A stretch of 64,000 nucleotides of DNA from Bradyrhizobium sp. 1(2017) (GTDB lineage: Bacteria > Pseudomonadota > Alphaproteobacteria > Rhizobiales > Xanthobacteraceae): contig NZ_CP050022.2 in assembly GCF_011602485.2 (NCBI RefSeq), positions 5,662,001 to 5,726,000 on the forward strand. Reading direction: 5' to 3'. The first letter of the stretch is position 1. Each line of letters opens with the position of its first letter. A model generated the notes under the pieces. It was not told the origin of the DNA. It did no database searches and saw only the letters and a list, made by a program, of their open reading frames with translations. Of this stretch, positions 8,953 through 17,606 are shown piece by piece. The translations under genes and the position numbers were made by a program.

Positions 8953-9708
8953 TCACTCGCCGCCGAGGCCGCTCTCGGCGAGCTCGCGCAGCGCATCGGT
9001 ATCCAGCACGACGATGGCGCCGTGTTCGAGACGAACCCAGTTGCGACCAGCCCAGGCGCGCAATTGCTTGTTGATGCTCTCGCGCGTCATCCCCACCATC
9101 TCGCTGATCTCCTGCTGCGTGATGGCGAGCGTGCCGCTGCCGGAGTCGAGCTTGCGCTCCTCGGTGAGACCGAGCAGCGCGCTGGCGAGCCGGCCCGGCA
9201 GGTTCTGGAGGATCACCTGCTCGACCTGCTGGCTGGTCCAGCGCAGGCGCGCACAGAGCAGCTCGATGAACTTCATCGCCAGCGCCGGCTGGCTCTTCAC
9301 GAACGGCAGGAAGTCCCGGCGGTCGATGATGTAGAGTTCGCAATTGGTGTTGGCCGTGGCGTCGGCCGATCTGGGCGCGCCGTCGAGCACCGCGATCTCG
9401 CCAAAGATTTCTCCCGGCCCGATGAGATTGAGAATGGCATTCCGTCCGTCCGGCGACGAGGAGGAAATCTTTACCGTCCCTGTGATCACCGCGAACAGAT
9501 TATTGCCGGGGTCGCCCTTGGCGGCGATGGTCGCACCGCGCTTCACGGTGGTGAGCTTGGCATAGCGGCAGAGCTGATCGAGCGCGTCCGGCTCCAGATC
9601 CGCGAAGATCGGGTGCTTGCGCAGGACCGATAGTTTGTTGCCCGCCGACTGTCGGGGGTCGCCGGTCTTGTCCTGAGGCACGCCGCGGCTCCTGAGACTG
9701 CGAGGCAC
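8953..9708 (-). CDS. Crp/Fnr-family transcription regulator without an Fe-S cysteine cluster
   Basis: About 251 residues. The N-terminal cyclic-nucleotide-type beta-roll runs from FADLEPDALDQLCRYAKL through GEIFGEIAVLDGAPRSADATA. The C-terminal winged helix contains ITQQEISEMVGMTRESINKQL. The recognition helix reads ESINK instead of the ExxSR of Fnr/FixK proteins, so its target should differ from TTGA-N6-TCAA. The motif FGEIAVLDGAPRSADA resembles a cAMP-binding cassette, but ligand binding is not proven. A GTG at 9681 preceded by AGGAG is a better-placed start than the GTG at 9708. The plus-strand cyclase gene converges on it. Confidence 0.9.
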   Translation of the reverse strand: MPRSLRSRGVPQDKTGDPRQSAGNKLSVLRKHPIFADLEPDALDQLCRYAKLTTVKRGATIAAKGDPGNNLFAVITGTVKISSSSPDGRNAILNLIGPGEIFGEIAVLDGAPRSADATANTNCELYIIDRRDFLPFVKSQPALAMKFIELLCARLRWTSQQVEQVILQNLPGRLASALLGLTEERKLDSGSGTLAITQQEISEMVGMTRESINKQLRAWAGRNWVRLEHGAIVVLDTDALRELAESGLGGE

Positions 9709-9961
9709 TGGGGTTCCTGCGTAGTCAACGTTATCAGGCTTTTCAACCGGAAAGCAGGGCCTCGATTTTGGCCAATTGTCGCGAAAAACGCCGTGGTTGG
9801 CCGCAAGGCAGCATCTGAGCGAGGCGCCGATGCGTTTGGGTCGATGCAGAGTTGCAGGTAACGCAAGTCCCGATTGCGTTGAGGCGCTGGCGACCGCGCA
9901 GACCGACCGGGCCCCGGTGGGTGGGCGGCGTCACCACCGGGCGCGCGCTCCCGACGGAAGA

Positions 9962-10675
9962 TCAGGCCGCGGCCAGGGCCTCGACGCGCGCGGGGTCGCG
10001 CAGGCTGACCGCGCCATGAAGGATTTCGATGGCGCCCTGGCGCTCCAGCTTGGTGAAGGTGCGGCTGACGGTTTCGATGGTCAGGCCGAGGTAATCGGCA
10101 ATGTCCTGCCGGCTCATCGGAAGCGGCACCGTGTCCCGCGATCCCCCAAGTACCGACAGGCGCTGGCGCCAACCGAGCAGAAAGGTCGCGACCTTTTCGT
10201 CCGCAGAACGGCGGCCGAGCAGGACCATGTGGTCGCGCGCCTGGCTCAACTCGCGAATCGCGAGCTCGTTGATCCGCCGCAGCAGCTGCGGCCGGTCCGC
10301 GATGAAACGGCCGAAAGCTGTCTTGCCGAACTGGCACACCGTCGCCGCGCCGATCGCATCGGCCGAAAAATTGTGGCGGCCGGACAAGCTCATCCCCAGG
10401 AAATCGCCGGGCAAGGCGAAGCCGACGATCTGCCGGCGGCCGTCGGGCAACAGCTTGTACAGCCGCATGACGCCGTCGAGGACGTTGTAGAACGAGGTCG
10501 TGATGTCCTCCTCGGAGAACACGGTCTCACCCGCATCAAAATGGACACGGCGCCCCAGGTGCTCGAATTCCCCGAGCTCGGCGGCATCCAGCGACGCGCA
10601 CACCGCCGCTCCACGGACGGCACAATCGCTACAGACATGTCCGTTTGGCTCAATCGGGACCACGGAAGGCTTCAT
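9962..10675 (-). CDS. Fnr/FixK-type oxygen-responsive regulator with N-terminal cysteine cluster
   Basis: Start placed at the ATG at 10675 (MKPSVVPIEPNGH), giving 237 residues. C15, C18 and C26 plus C114 match the four cysteines that hold the 4Fe-4S cluster of Fnr-type sensors. The beta-roll is followed by the DNA-binding helix in SRQDIADYLGLTIETVSRTFTKLE. The ETVSR residues match the ExxSR signature that reads TTGA half-sites. It therefore looks like an AadR/FnrN/FixK1-type activator of low-oxygen genes. A perfect TTGA-N6-TCAA box lies 87 bp upstream, and five more precede nearby operons, so it may control itself and this island. Confidence 0.92.
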   Translation of the reverse strand: MKPSVVPIEPNGHVCSDCAVRGAAVCASLDAAELGEFEHLGRRVHFDAGETVFSEEDITTSFYNVLDGVMRLYKLLPDGRRQIVGFALPGDFLGMSLSGRHNFSADAIGAATVCQFGKTAFGRFIADRPQLLRRINELAIRELSQARDHMVLLGRRSADEKVATFLLGWRQRLSVLGGSRDTVPLPMSRQDIADYLGLTIETVSRTFTKLERQGAIEILHGAVSLRDPARVEALAAA

Positions 10676-10701
10676 CCATCGCTCCAAGCGTCCGGCTCTA
10701 G

Positions 10702-10887
10702 CTCGGCCCCCGGGCCGGGTTGCCACGCACCCTGCATTTTACTGCGCCAGGGCAACGCCGCTTGACTCAGGTCAATTTTGTCGGACTTCCCCGCTCTCTT
10801 CTGGACCCGGAATTCGACGGGACCGCCTTCGAGCTCAACCCGGACCAGATCCACGACTTCCTGTCCTACCTGAAGACGCTGGAATAG
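10702..10887 (+). pseudogene. possible C-terminal remnant of a cytochrome-like protein
   Basis: A short frame (about 61 codons) is open from just after a TAG at 10699 to a TAG at 10885. Its last part reads FELNPDQIHDFLSYLKTLE, which resembles the C-terminal helix of c-type cytochromes and cytochrome c peroxidases. No heme CxxCH motif, ATG start or ribosome site is present. The piece overlaps an Fnr/FixK box. I read it as the tail of a deleted gene; a chance frame is possible. Confidence 0.35.
10762..10775. promoter_or_regulatory. FixK/Fnr box upstream of the fnr-type gene
   Basis: TTGACTCAGGTCAA fits TTGA-N6-TCAA exactly, with 5-bp perfect arms. Its centre is 93 bp from the ATG of the Fnr-type regulator on the minus strand. 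Activation from -41.5 would give a transcript with a leader of about 50 nt, consistent with autoregulation or control by another FixK protein. Confidence 0.75.
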
Positions 10888-10893
10888 CGGGCG

Positions 10894-11997
10894 TCACACG
10901 GCCTGCACGGTCCAGCCGATCAGCTCCTCCGCGATCCGGGCAAAAGCCGCGTCAAACGCTCCCACCGCCGCAGCCGGCTCGAGCTTGTCGAGCTTCTCGC
11001 TGGTCTCGACGAGGCGCGAGGCGATCACCTTGCCATTCCTGTCGACGATTCGTGCCGACAGTGCGATCTCGACCCGTGTCCCGCCCTCCGTGGCGATCCG
11101 GAAGCGCCTGATGTCGATCAGGAGCTGGTAGTCCGCCTGCCCGAGATCGGTCGTGCGCAGCGGCGCGTGGGCAATGTCGTAGTTCTCGAAACTGTCGATC
11201 AGGCGCGCCTGCACCAGCTTTGGAATGCTGTCCGCCCAAAGGAAATCGGCAAAGCCTGGATTGTCTCCAACCGGCGCAAACAGCATGCGCTGGGTCTGGA
11301 GCATCGCGACCGCGGTCGGCTCGGGAATGGCGAGCGATGCCGACAGCGTCTTGCCGCCCGGCGCCAGGTTCTGCGGTGTGCGCAGGTCATAGGTGATCTT
11401 TTGCGCCGGCGCTCCGCCGCCGGTCATCTTCTCGAGGCCCGCCAGAATGCCGTCGATCTTGCCGGTGTTGCGCGCGAGCCCGTCGGAGAACGTTTTCAGA
11501 TTGGCGATGGTGTCCTTCAGCGGGCCGGAATTGTCCTCCAGCACGGTATCGACCCGCCGTAGCGCATCGCGCGCGGCCTGCGTCATGCTCTGGCCTGCGC
11601 CGGCCTCGGCAATCAAGGTCAGCGGCTCGCCGGATTTGGGGGCGATGACGCCGCCCTCCAGCGTCACCACGGGTACGCCGGTCAAGCCCTGGAAATCGAG
11701 CCCGACCTTGGTGTCGGCGCGCACGGGCGTCGCCGCAGCAACCGAGATCGTCGCATTGACGACGCGCGAATTACCCGGCGCAAGCCCGAGTTGGGTCACC
11801 TCACCGACGCGGATGCCGTTGAACAGGACGCCGGCACCGACGAGCAGGCCCGGCACCGGTCCCTGGAATTGCACCTGGTAGTTCGTCCGCGGCCCGATAC
11901 CGCCGGTGTTGTTCAGCCAATAGACGAAGCCGAACACCGCCAGGATCGCGGCCATCACGAAGGTGCCGACCAGCACGTAAGGAGCGCGGGTTTCCAT
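10894..11997 (-). CDS. mlaD: MlaD-type MCE protein fused to an ABC-transport auxiliary domain
   Basis: 367 residues. An N-terminal membrane anchor (YVLVGTFVMAAILAVFGFVYWL) is followed by an MCE domain (residues about 40-120, with VLFNGIRVGEVTQL) and a helical region to about 185. A second domain at about 195-367 (LRTPQNLAPGGKTLSASLAIPEP ... DYQLLIDIRRFRI) matches the ABC_trans_aux type usually encoded as a separate lipoprotein, as in PqiC. The protein would shuttle lipids between membranes with the MlaE/MlaF proteins encoded just upstream. The fusion replaces a separate lipoprotein. It starts three bases after the mlaF stop and ends the operon. Confidence 0.88.
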   Translation of the reverse strand: METRAPYVLVGTFVMAAILAVFGFVYWLNNTGGIGPRTNYQVQFQGPVPGLLVGAGVLFNGIRVGEVTQLGLAPGNSRVVNATISVAAATPVRADTKVGLDFQGLTGVPVVTLEGGVIAPKSGEPLTLIAEAGAGQSMTQAARDALRRVDTVLEDNSGPLKDTIANLKTFSDGLARNTGKIDGILAGLEKMTGGGAPAQKITYDLRTPQNLAPGGKTLSASLAIPEPTAVAMLQTQRMLFAPVGDNPGFADFLWADSIPKLVQARLIDSFENYDIAHAPLRTTDLGQADYQLLIDIRRFRIATEGGTRVEIALSARIVDRNGKVIASRLVETSEKLDKLEPAAAVGAFDAAFARIAEELIGWTVQAV

Positions 11998-12000
11998 GTG

Positions 12001-12768
12001 TCATCTCATTTCGTGTTGCAGCATCTGCGAGCGCTTGCCGTGGAAATAGGCGCGCACCCAGGGATGCTCGGATTGCAGCAATTCGCGCATCGGGCCGATC
12101 GCCACGATCTTGCCGTCGGCGAGCGCGGCGACGCGGTCGCAGACCGTGGTCAGGCTCGCCAGATCATGGGTGACCATGAACACGGTCAGCCCCAGGGTCC
12201 TTTGCAGCGTCTTGATCAGCGCGTCGAAATCGCCGGCGGCGATCGGGTCGAGGCCGGAGGTCGGCTCGTCCAGAAACAGGATCGGCGGGTCGAGCGCGAG
12301 CGCGCGCGCCAATGCGACGCGCTTGGTCATGCCGCCCGACAGCTCCGCCGGATATTTGTCCGCATCCTGCGCCCGCAGCCCGACCATCTCGAGCTTGGCG
12401 ATCGCAATCTCGTCCATCAGCTCCTGCGACAGGACGAGATTTTCGCGCAGGGGAAACTGGACGTTCTGCCTCACCGTCAGCGATGAGAACAGCGCGCCCT
12501 GCTGGAACAGGATGCCCCATGTCGTGGCGGCACCTTGGGCGCGGCCGCTGATCGGCCGTCCCATGACCTCGATGGTCCCGCTTCGGCGCGGGATGAGGCC
12601 AATGATGGTGCGCATCAGCACCGACTTGCCGCCGCCCGACGCCCCGACCAGCCCAAGGATCTCTCCGCGGCGGACGTCGAGCGACAATCGGTCGAGCACG
12701 GTCTGGCGGCCGAAGCCGACCACGAGATCGCGGACGCGGATCGCGAACTCCTGCTGTGGTTCAGCCAT
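12001..12768 (-). CDS. mlaF: MlaF-type ABC transporter ATPase
   Basis: Start at the ATG at 12768 (MAEPQQEFAIRVRDL), 255 residues; the open frame above it overlaps mlaE and is shadow. It has Walker A GASGGGKS, signature LSGGMTKR and Walker B ILFLDEPTSGLDP, with the H-loop in VTHDLASL. The LSGGMTKR signature and the FQQGALFSSLTV block are typical of the Mla/MCE-associated ATPases. It powers lipid transport with the STAS-MlaE permease encoded immediately upstream and the MCE protein downstream. Confidence 0.95.
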   Translation of the reverse strand: MAEPQQEFAIRVRDLVVGFGRQTVLDRLSLDVRRGEILGLVGASGGGKSVLMRTIIGLIPRRSGTIEVMGRPISGRAQGAATTWGILFQQGALFSSLTVRQNVQFPLRENLVLSQELMDEIAIAKLEMVGLRAQDADKYPAELSGGMTKRVALARALALDPPILFLDEPTSGLDPIAAGDFDALIKTLQRTLGLTVFMVTHDLASLTTVCDRVAALADGKIVAIGPMRELLQSEHPWVRAYFHGKRSQMLQHEMR

Positions 12769-12770
12769 CG

Positions 12771-13907
12771 TCACATTCCGATCGAGGCGAAGAAGATCGC
12801 GAACAGGCCGTCGAGCACGATCACCAGGAAGATCGACTTCACCACCGACGTCGTGGTCTGCCGTCCCAGCGACTCCGCACTCCCCTTCACGCGCAGGCCT
12901 TCGCTGCAGGCGACGATCCCGATCACGAGCGCCATGAACGGCGCCTTGAGGATGCCCACCTCGAAATGGGTGACGGAAATGGCTTCGTGCAGCCGTGCGA
13001 CGTAGATCGCCGGTGCCATGTCGCCATAGAACTGCGCAACCAGCCCGCCGCCATAGAGCGCGGCGATGGAGCCGATGAAGGCGAGGATCGGCAGCGCGAT
13101 GACGAGGGCGGCAACGCGCGGCAGGATCAGGACGTCGACTGGATCGAGCCCCATGGTCGAGAGCGCGTCGATCTCCTCGCGCATCTTCATCGACCCGAGC
13201 TCGGCCGTGTAGGCGCTGCCCGAACGGCCCGCGACCATGATGGCAACGATCAGCACGCCGAGCTCGCGCAGCACCAGGATGCCGACCATGTCGACGGTGT
13301 AGGATTCCGCGCCGAACCTGCGGAAATGGAAAAATCCCTGCTGGGCGATGATGGCGCCGATCAGGAAGGTGATCAGCACGACGATGGGAATCGCCTGCCA
13401 TCCGATCCGGTAGAGCTGATAGACCAGAGAGGTTAGCCGCAGCGATTTCGGCCGGCGCAGCACGCCGATCACGGCCATGAACAATGCACCGAGCATTTGA
13501 AGAAAGATCGTGATGTCTTCGCGCGCACCGACCGTGGACTTGCCGAGTTCGCCGAGCCTGAGCAGGACCGGATTCAACGGGGCAGCCGGCGCCGGCGTGT
13601 CGCGATTGACCTGGCGCACCTCGTCCATCAGGCCGCTGAAATGATCGGCGACGCCGACCAATTCAGCCGATCTGCCGGACGATGCAGCCCTGCGCGACAG
13701 CTTCTCCAGGACCCAGGCGCCGAGCGTGTCGAGCGCGCTGACGCCGGACAGGTCGAGGGTCACGGCCCTGGATCGATCGACATCGGCCCCGACCGACCGG
13801 GACAATGTTTCGAGCGTCACCACATTCGCTGCGGTCCACGGCCCTTCCGGGCGCAGTTTCAGCACATCGCCGGAGGGCGTCGCCAGCAACAGCGGTTCGG
13901 AGTTCAC
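12771..13907 (-). CDS. mlaE: MlaE-type permease with N-terminal STAS domain
   Basis: 378 residues from a GTG at 13907 preceded by GAGGTGGAAG. Residues about 1-110 form a STAS domain (VTLDLSGVSALDTLGAWVLEKL), normally the separate MlaB protein. The rest is the MlaE permease with HFRRFGAESYTVDMVGILVLRELGV, MVAGRSGSAYTAELGSMK and MREEIDALSTMGLDP. It is the first gene of the mlaE-mlaF-mlaD operon. A FixK box centred 77 bp upstream of the start is placed correctly for direct activation, which suggests that envelope lipid transport is induced at low oxygen. Confidence 0.95.
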   Translation of the reverse strand: MNSEPLLLATPSGDVLKLRPEGPWTAANVVTLETLSRSVGADVDRSRAVTLDLSGVSALDTLGAWVLEKLSRRAASSGRSAELVGVADHFSGLMDEVRQVNRDTPAPAAPLNPVLLRLGELGKSTVGAREDITIFLQMLGALFMAVIGVLRRPKSLRLTSLVYQLYRIGWQAIPIVVLITFLIGAIIAQQGFFHFRRFGAESYTVDMVGILVLRELGVLIVAIMVAGRSGSAYTAELGSMKMREEIDALSTMGLDPVDVLILPRVAALVIALPILAFIGSIAALYGGGLVAQFYGDMAPAIYVARLHEAISVTHFEVGILKAPFMALVIGIVACSEGLRVKGSAESLGRQTTTSVVKSIFLVIVLDGLFAIFFASIGM

Positions 13908-13976
13908 GCTTCCACCTCATCGAGACAACTGGTCCCCATTGAGCCGCGAGTTCTAGGCCAGCATGTGGCGGCCGGA

Positions 13977-13990
13977 TTGACCTGTCTCAA
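13977..13990. promoter_or_regulatory. FixK/Fnr box facing the mla operon
   Basis: TTGACCTGTCTCAA matches TTGA-N6-TCAA. It is centred 76 bp upstream of the GTG of mlaE; activation from -41.5 would leave a leader of about 35 nt. A second box 37 bp away serves the divergent gene. Confidence 0.7.
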
Positions 13991-14013
13991 GACCACGGTT
14001 GCGCCGCACTCCC

Positions 14014-14027
14014 TTGACGCAAATCAA
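14014..14027. promoter_or_regulatory. FixK/Fnr box facing the DUF883 gene
   Basis: TTGACGCAAATCAA matches TTGA-N6-TCAA. It is centred about 65 bp upstream of the ATG at 14085, which fits class II activation with a leader of about 23 nt. Confidence 0.72.
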
Positions 14028-14084
14028 GCATGGCTGCTGCCGCGGGTCCTAGGTTCGCCGGCATTCAACGAGGGCATCAAATCC

Positions 14085-14360
14085 ATGTTCGACAGCGACA
14101 GGATGAGCGACGAGCTGCGGGCGCTGAAGGTTGACGTCACGCGCCTTTTGAACACCGCCGGCGAGGAAATCTACGACGGCGCGAAAGATCGCGCCGAAGC
14201 ACTAGCCGACCAGATCAGGGCCGCCCTCGCCGAGCTCGGCGAGACCGTCGAGGAAGAGCAGGAGCAACTTCAGGGCCTCGTCGCGGATCGGCCGATCACG
14301 TCTCTCGCCTCCGCCTTCGCGCTCGGCGTGGTGGTCGGCTTCATGCTGAGGAGGCATTAG
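14085..14360 (+). CDS. DUF883 (ElaB/YqjD-like) membrane-anchored protein
   Basis: 91 residues, a usual DUF883 size. The body is an acidic amphipathic helix (AEALADQIRAALAELGETVEEEQEQLQGLV). A C-terminal transmembrane helix (TSLASAFALGVVVGFML) ends in RRH. Family members YqjD and ElaB of E. coli are inner-membrane proteins that bind ribosomes in stationary phase. The start is the ATG at 14085, since the open frame above it is shadow. It is cotranscribed with a YqjE-like protein, the same pairing as yqjD-yqjE, and has a FixK box upstream. Confidence 0.88.
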   Translation: MFDSDRMSDELRALKVDVTRLLNTAGEEIYDGAKDRAEALADQIRAALAELGETVEEEQEQLQGLVADRPITSLASAFALGVVVGFMLRRH

Positions 14361-14846
14361 GTGAATACCGAGAACGTCGTCAAACATCTGCGCGTGCTGT
14401 GGCGGACCGACAGGATCATTGCGGACATCAGGCTGCGCCATCTGTTGATGGGGCTTGGCCTTCGCGCCTTCGCAGCTTTGATCGCCGTGTTTGGACTCCT
14501 GATGCTGGAGCTGTCGGCCTACTTCGCACTGGTGCAGATCTGGAACGCGATCGCTGCAGCCGCGATCCTCGGCGGCATCAACTTCGCGATCGCCGCGGCG
14601 CTGTTCCTGATCGCCGGCCGCGCTCCGTCAGGGCGTGACATCGAGCTCGCCAATGAAATCCATGACGCCTCCATCGAGGCGCTCCAGATCGAGGCGCGCG
14701 CGCTCCAGGCCCAGGTGTCGGGTGCCGTGCATCATCCGCTCAGCACGATCGTGCCGGTGCTGGTGCCGCTGATCGCGATCATCGTCAAGACTCTGCGGAA
14801 GACAGCCAGGGAATCCGCCTCCTCGCCGTCTGAGGCGGGATCCTAA
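14361..14846 (+). CDS. YqjE-like/holin-superfamily membrane protein
   Basis: 161 residues from a GTG that follows the DUF883 stop directly, with AGGAGG at 14348-14353. Two central hydrophobic helices (LGLRAFAALIAVFGLLMLELSAYFAL and AAAAILGGINFAIAAALFLIAG) and a third near the C-terminus give a YqjE/phage-holin superfamily III layout. The function is unknown; partnership with the DUF883 protein suggests a role at the inner membrane under low-oxygen or stationary conditions. Confidence 0.8.
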   Translation: MNTENVVKHLRVLWRTDRIIADIRLRHLLMGLGLRAFAALIAVFGLLMLELSAYFALVQIWNAIAAAAILGGINFAIAAALFLIAGRAPSGRDIELANEIHDASIEALQIEARALQAQVSGAVHHPLSTIVPVLVPLIAIIVKTLRKTARESASSPSEAGS

Positions 14847-14852
14847 CCCCGT

Positions 14853-17546
14853 TCAAAGCTTGAGTCTGACGTCGCAGATGTCAGGCTCGGTGGGGTCCGG
14901 CTTCACCTCAAAGCCGAGTTGCCGGCACATGTCGAGCATGACGATGTTCTCCTGGAGCACGTCGCCCGATATGGTCTTCAGCCCCTCCGACTTCGCGTAG
15001 TCGATGATCAGCTGCATCAAGGCCCATCCGAGGCCCCTGCCCTTGAGATCCGATCGCAACAGGATGGCGTATTCGCCGCTTTCGTAGATCGAGTCCGAAT
15101 GCAGCCGGACGACGCCGACCATCTCGCCGGTCTCCTCGTCGAAGGCAATGAAGGCCATCGCGCGCGCATAATCGAGCTGGGTCAGGCGCGCGATGAATTC
15201 GTGGGTGAACTCCTTCATCGGAGCGAAGAATCGCAGGCGAAGATCGTGCGCGGTCACGTGACGCAGGAATTCGTGGATGGTCGGCTCGTCCTCAGGGCGC
15301 AAGGGACGCACGAAGATGCGCCAGTCATCCTTGAGCTTGAGGTGGCGCTCCCACTGCGACGGATAGGCCCGAACGGCGAAGTTGGCCGGGCCGGAGCCGG
15401 CGAATTTCCGCTGCGGCGGCCCGACGGCGACGCGAGCATCGACCGCCGTCACCCCGGTTTCGTCGGCGAGCAGCGGGTTGATGTCGAATTCGCGGATCTC
15501 GGGAATGTCAGCGGCCATCTGCGCCAGCTTGACCAGCACCATGGCGACGGCGTCGGGCTTCACCGCCGGCACGTCCCGGTAGGCGCGTAGCAGCCGTGAC
15601 ACGCGCGTGCGGTCAATCAGGTCGCGGGCGAGCTGCAGGTCGAGCGGCGGCAGCGCAAGCGCCTTGTCGTTGATGATCTCGACGGCCGTCCCGCCTCGGC
15701 CGAAGACCACGACGGTTCCGAAGGTCGGATCGTCGGCAAGGCCGAGGATCAGCTCGCGCGCCTTAGCTTTGACCACCATCGCCTGCACGATGACGCCGCC
15801 GATGCGGGCTTCGGGCCGCAGCCTCCTCGCTCGATCGAGAATGTCGGTGGCGGCCGCGCGCACGGCATCCGGCGTAGTCAGATTGAGGACAACGCCGCCG
15901 ACATCGGATTTGTGGACGATGTCGCGCGACATGATCTTCAGCACGACGGTCCCGCCTTGCGCAAATATCTCGTTCGCACAGGTCACTGCCTGCTGGACGT
16001 CGGCTGCGGAATGGGTCGGTACCATCGCGATGTCGTAGGCTTCGAGTAGATGCTTGATCTCGACTGGCTCGAGCCATTGGCGGCCGTCCGCGATTGCGGC
16101 CGTGACGATCTGGCGGGCGGCTTGCGCATCGGGCACGAATGTGTCGGGCATCGCAGGGGGAACCTGGCTCAGCTCCTCCACCACTTCGCGGTGACGGACC
16201 AGATGCATGAAGCCGCGCACGGCGTCATCCTCGGTCGGATAGTTCGGCATGCCGGCGCCGGAGAGCGCCTGAATGATGTTCTGATCGGCCCCGACCCAGG
16301 CGGCCAGCACAGGCTTCGCCCATCGGCGGTGCTTCTCGCGGTATTTTCCGACGAGCTCCGTCACGGTCGCCGCGATCTCGGCAGCCGAGGCGATCGCCGT
16401 TTGCACATTGAGGACGAGGACCGCGTCGTTGTCGGGATCTGCGAGCAGCACCTCCAGCGCAGCGGCGTAGCGCGAGGCATCGGCATCGCCCACGATGTCG
16501 ACGGGATTTGCACCGGACCAGGTCGGCGGCAGCGCGGCATCGAGCTTCTTGCGGGCGTCCGCCGAGATAGAAGCCGGAATGCCCCCGAGCTCGACCAACC
16601 GATCGATGGCGAGCACGCCGATGCCGCCGCCATTGGTCAGGATGGCGAGGCGCTTTCCCGTCGGCGATTCGACGCGGCCGAGCGTTTCGGCGCAATCGAA
16701 CAGCTCACGCAAGTCGGAGACCCGCAGGACGCCCGCGCGGCGGAACGCGGCGTCATAGACCGCGTCGGCGCCGGCGAGCGCGCCCGTATGCGTGGCCGCG
16801 GCCTTGGCGCCCTGCGCCATGCGGCCGGACTTCACCACGACGACCGGCTTCACACGCGCGGCGGCGCGCGCCGCCGACATGAACTTGCGCGCGTCCTTGA
16901 TGGCCTCGATGTAGAGCAGGATCGCGCGTGTCTTGTGATCCATCGCGAAATGGTCGAGCAGATCGGCAAGGTCGACGTCGATCTGGTCGCCGATCGAGAC
17001 GATGCCGGAGAAGCCCACGCCGCGCTGCGCCGCCCAATCGACCATGCCGGCCGCGATCGCGCCCGATTGCGAGATCAGCGCGAGATTGCCCTCGCCCGGC
17101 ATGTGCGCGGCGAAGCTGGCATTCAGGCTCACCCCCGGCATCATGATGCCGAGGCAGTTCGGACCGATCAGCCGCATGCCGTATTTGCGCGCCGCTGCGA
17201 TTGCAGCCTCGTACAGGGATCCCGGCGCATGGCCGAGGCCGGCCGAGACGATCAACGCGCCCGCCGAGCCGCGACGTCCCGCCTGGTCGATGATGCCGGG
17301 AACCTCGCGCGCGGGCGCGGTGATGACCACGAGCTCGGGGACGAAAGGCAATTTGTCCAGGCTCTTCACCGCGGCGATGCCGCCGATCTCGGCGTGGCGC
17401 GGATTCACCAGACCAAATTGTCCCTCGAACCCGGCTTTGCCGATGTTCTCCAGAACGGCGCGTCCCACGGAGCCCGGACGGGCGCTAGCGCCGACGAGGG
17501 CAACCGAACGTGGCGACAGCAGATTCTTCAGGCGATAGGTTGACAT
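14853..17546 (-). CDS. NDP-forming acyl-CoA synthetase fused to GNAT acetyltransferase (Pat-like)
   Basis: 897 residues. The N-terminal CoA-binding domain (LSPRSVALVGASARPGSVG), ligase CoA domain with IGPNCLGIM and a retained His253 in ATHTGALAG, an ATP-grasp domain around 480-700 and a GNAT domain at about 720-890 (LKGRGLGWALMQLIID) follow in order. This is the layout of Salmonella Pat and Rhodopseudomonas Pat, which acetylate and switch off AMP-forming acyl-CoA synthetases. The window also encodes two such synthetases, possible targets by inference. It lies 60 bases downstream of a universal stress gene on the same strand and probably shares its promoter. Whether the synthetase half is active is not known. 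Confidence 0.92.
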   Translation of the reverse strand: MSTYRLKNLLSPRSVALVGASARPGSVGRAVLENIGKAGFEGQFGLVNPRHAEIGGIAAVKSLDKLPFVPELVVITAPAREVPGIIDQAGRRGSAGALIVSAGLGHAPGSLYEAAIAAARKYGMRLIGPNCLGIMMPGVSLNASFAAHMPGEGNLALISQSGAIAAGMVDWAAQRGVGFSGIVSIGDQIDVDLADLLDHFAMDHKTRAILLYIEAIKDARKFMSAARAAARVKPVVVVKSGRMAQGAKAAATHTGALAGADAVYDAAFRRAGVLRVSDLRELFDCAETLGRVESPTGKRLAILTNGGGIGVLAIDRLVELGGIPASISADARKKLDAALPPTWSGANPVDIVGDADASRYAAALEVLLADPDNDAVLVLNVQTAIASAAEIAATVTELVGKYREKHRRWAKPVLAAWVGADQNIIQALSGAGMPNYPTEDDAVRGFMHLVRHREVVEELSQVPPAMPDTFVPDAQAARQIVTAAIADGRQWLEPVEIKHLLEAYDIAMVPTHSAADVQQAVTCANEIFAQGGTVVLKIMSRDIVHKSDVGGVVLNLTTPDAVRAAATDILDRARRLRPEARIGGVIVQAMVVKAKARELILGLADDPTFGTVVVFGRGGTAVEIINDKALALPPLDLQLARDLIDRTRVSRLLRAYRDVPAVKPDAVAMVLVKLAQMAADIPEIREFDINPLLADETGVTAVDARVAVGPPQRKFAGSGPANFAVRAYPSQWERHLKLKDDWRIFVRPLRPEDEPTIHEFLRHVTAHDLRLRFFAPMKEFTHEFIARLTQLDYARAMAFIAFDEETGEMVGVVRLHSDSIYESGEYAILLRSDLKGRGLGWALMQLIIDYAKSEGLKTISGDVLQENIVMLDMCRQLGFEVKPDPTEPDICDVRLKL

Positions 17547-17606
17547 GAAGGCAAATGCACCCGTTTGGCGCCGGTTCCGATGTTTGGCGATAAGTCTGGA
17601 AACAGC

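Noticed and set aside
10672..10854. 60-codon minus-strand frame upstream of the Fnr-type gene
   Set aside because: It runs into the start of the regulator in another frame, covers the FixK box and has no ribosome site.
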